64,000 nt of DNA from Ferroplasma acidiphilum. GTDB taxonomy: Archaea; Thermoplasmatota; Thermoplasmata; Thermoplasmatales; Thermoplasmataceae. The notes beneath the pieces were generated by a model that saw only the letters and a list, made by a program, of their open reading frames with translations, made no database searches and was not told where the DNA came from. Position numbers and translations under genes: made by a program. This document shows, piece after piece, positions 63,768 to 64,000 of this stretch; position 1 is the stretch's first letter; each line of letters starts with the position of its first letter. The stretch is from assembly GCF_002078355.1 (NCBI RefSeq), contig NZ_CP015363.1:1762944-1826943 (forward strand), in the 5' to 3' direction.

Positions 63768-63799
63768 TATAGAATAAAAAATACTATTTAAATTCCATT

Positions 63800-63998
63800 A
63801 TGCCTATTCTTTTTAACAACCCACACAGCTTCATCAAATGTTAATGAGCTGGTAGATGCTTCCATGTTTCGATTTTCCAATCTTTCTAAAATAAGTTTAG
63901 CACTTTTAAAAATCTATCAGAAAGAAAGCCACAGAGTTTACAATGCGGATAAATTTCTGGAATTGTTAAAATATGTAGAGGCCCGGTATTACCGGTAA
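63800..63998 (+). pseudogene. Possible small frameshifted gene at the window edge
   Basis: ATG 63800 opens MPILFNNPHSFIKC then TAA at 63842. The +1 frame then continues without interruption as NELVDASMFRFSNLSKIS to a stop at 63996-63998 (the last 44 residues from ATG 63864 form a helical, Leu/Tyr/Lys-rich peptide). Joining the two frames at AAA-TGT-TAA gives a coherent protein of about 65 residues. It may be a sequencing error, decayed gene, programmed +1 shift, or the true gene may be just the 63864 frame. No family recognised. Confidence 0.25.
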
Positions 63999-64000
63999 AA

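Overview
The window looks like a low-GC (mid-30s % by eye), gene-dense chromosome segment of a thermoacidophilic euryarchaeon of the order Thermoplasmatales, closest in flavour to Ferroplasma, Picrophilus or Acidiplasma. Supporting evidence: an A-type ATP synthase operon, a VAT/Cdc48 AAA ATPase of about 745 residues, a Thermoplasma/Sulfolobus-type zinc-containing ferredoxin, archaeal aRF1, UMP kinase, class I LysRS, isopentenyl phosphate kinase with type II IPP isomerase, a ThiI carrying a rhodanese domain, a solitary 23S rRNA gene, and tRNA genes without encoded CCA. First genes of transcripts usually have a TATA-like box 22-30 nt before the start codon (leaderless). Internal cistrons usually carry GGTGAT/GGAGG ribosome-binding sites. 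That rule was used to choose many starts. No database was consulted; assignments rest on motifs and recall of families.

Layout. 1-8 kb: truncated ArsB/NhaD-type permease, homocitrate-synthase-like enzyme, BadF/BcrA-family sugar kinase (probable KDG kinase), PadR regulator with an ABC exporter, UMP kinase diverging from aRF1, and an MthK-like K+ channel. 8-19 kb: VAT ATPase, a secreted protein with an overlapping 4-TM partner, homoserine kinase overlapping a cystathionine-synthase-like PLP enzyme, P-loop kinase, superoxide dismutase with Ogg2, ThiI, FMN reductase and a thiamine-binding-like protein. 19-28.4 kb: gluconate dehydratase, then the A-ATPase operon read leftward as K-E-C-F-A-B-D-(35-codon micro-ORF)-H-I. 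28-35 kb: ABC exporter, the IPK/IDI2/ZPR1 operon, tRNA-Ala, gcvT ringed by dyad repeats, a small membrane protein, and a candidate structured RNA before tRNA-Phe. 35.6-39.7 kb: leuACDB operon with a Leu-rich leader peptide. 39.8-44.9 kb: sulfide:quinone oxidoreductase with DUF1641, tRNA-Gln abutting a ThiS/MoaD/SAMP-like gene, CCA-adding enzyme, NAC, and a polytopic membrane protein. 45-52 kb: GlnA, ValRS, ArgH, ArgG, HTH-ACT regulator and zinc ferredoxin. 52.6-55.7 kb: PurM, NifX-like protein, AhpD-like protein with peroxiredoxin, and a small winged-helix regulator. 56-59 kb: 23S rRNA. 59-64 kb: Mrp/NBP35 ATPase, ribokinase-like PfkB kinase, the HIT/GfcR-like/LysRS operon, and a possibly frameshifted small gene at the edge.

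The most striking observation is the leu operon leader. A TATA box is followed about 27 nt later by ATG of a 16-codon ORF, MNSIMFIEQLFFLLLE, with four Leu codons. These lie in a long hairpin that is followed by T5 and then by leuA's strong ribosome-binding site. This is the architecture of peptide-mediated attenuation, which I do not know to be described for archaeal amino-acid operons. Other unexplained items are a pseudoknot-capable RNA-like locus before tRNA-Phe, a transmembrane micro-ORF in the ATPase operon, dyad motifs around gcvT, a motif shared by two redox promoters, and a secreted-protein/membrane-partner pair that could be an archaeocin-immunity module.
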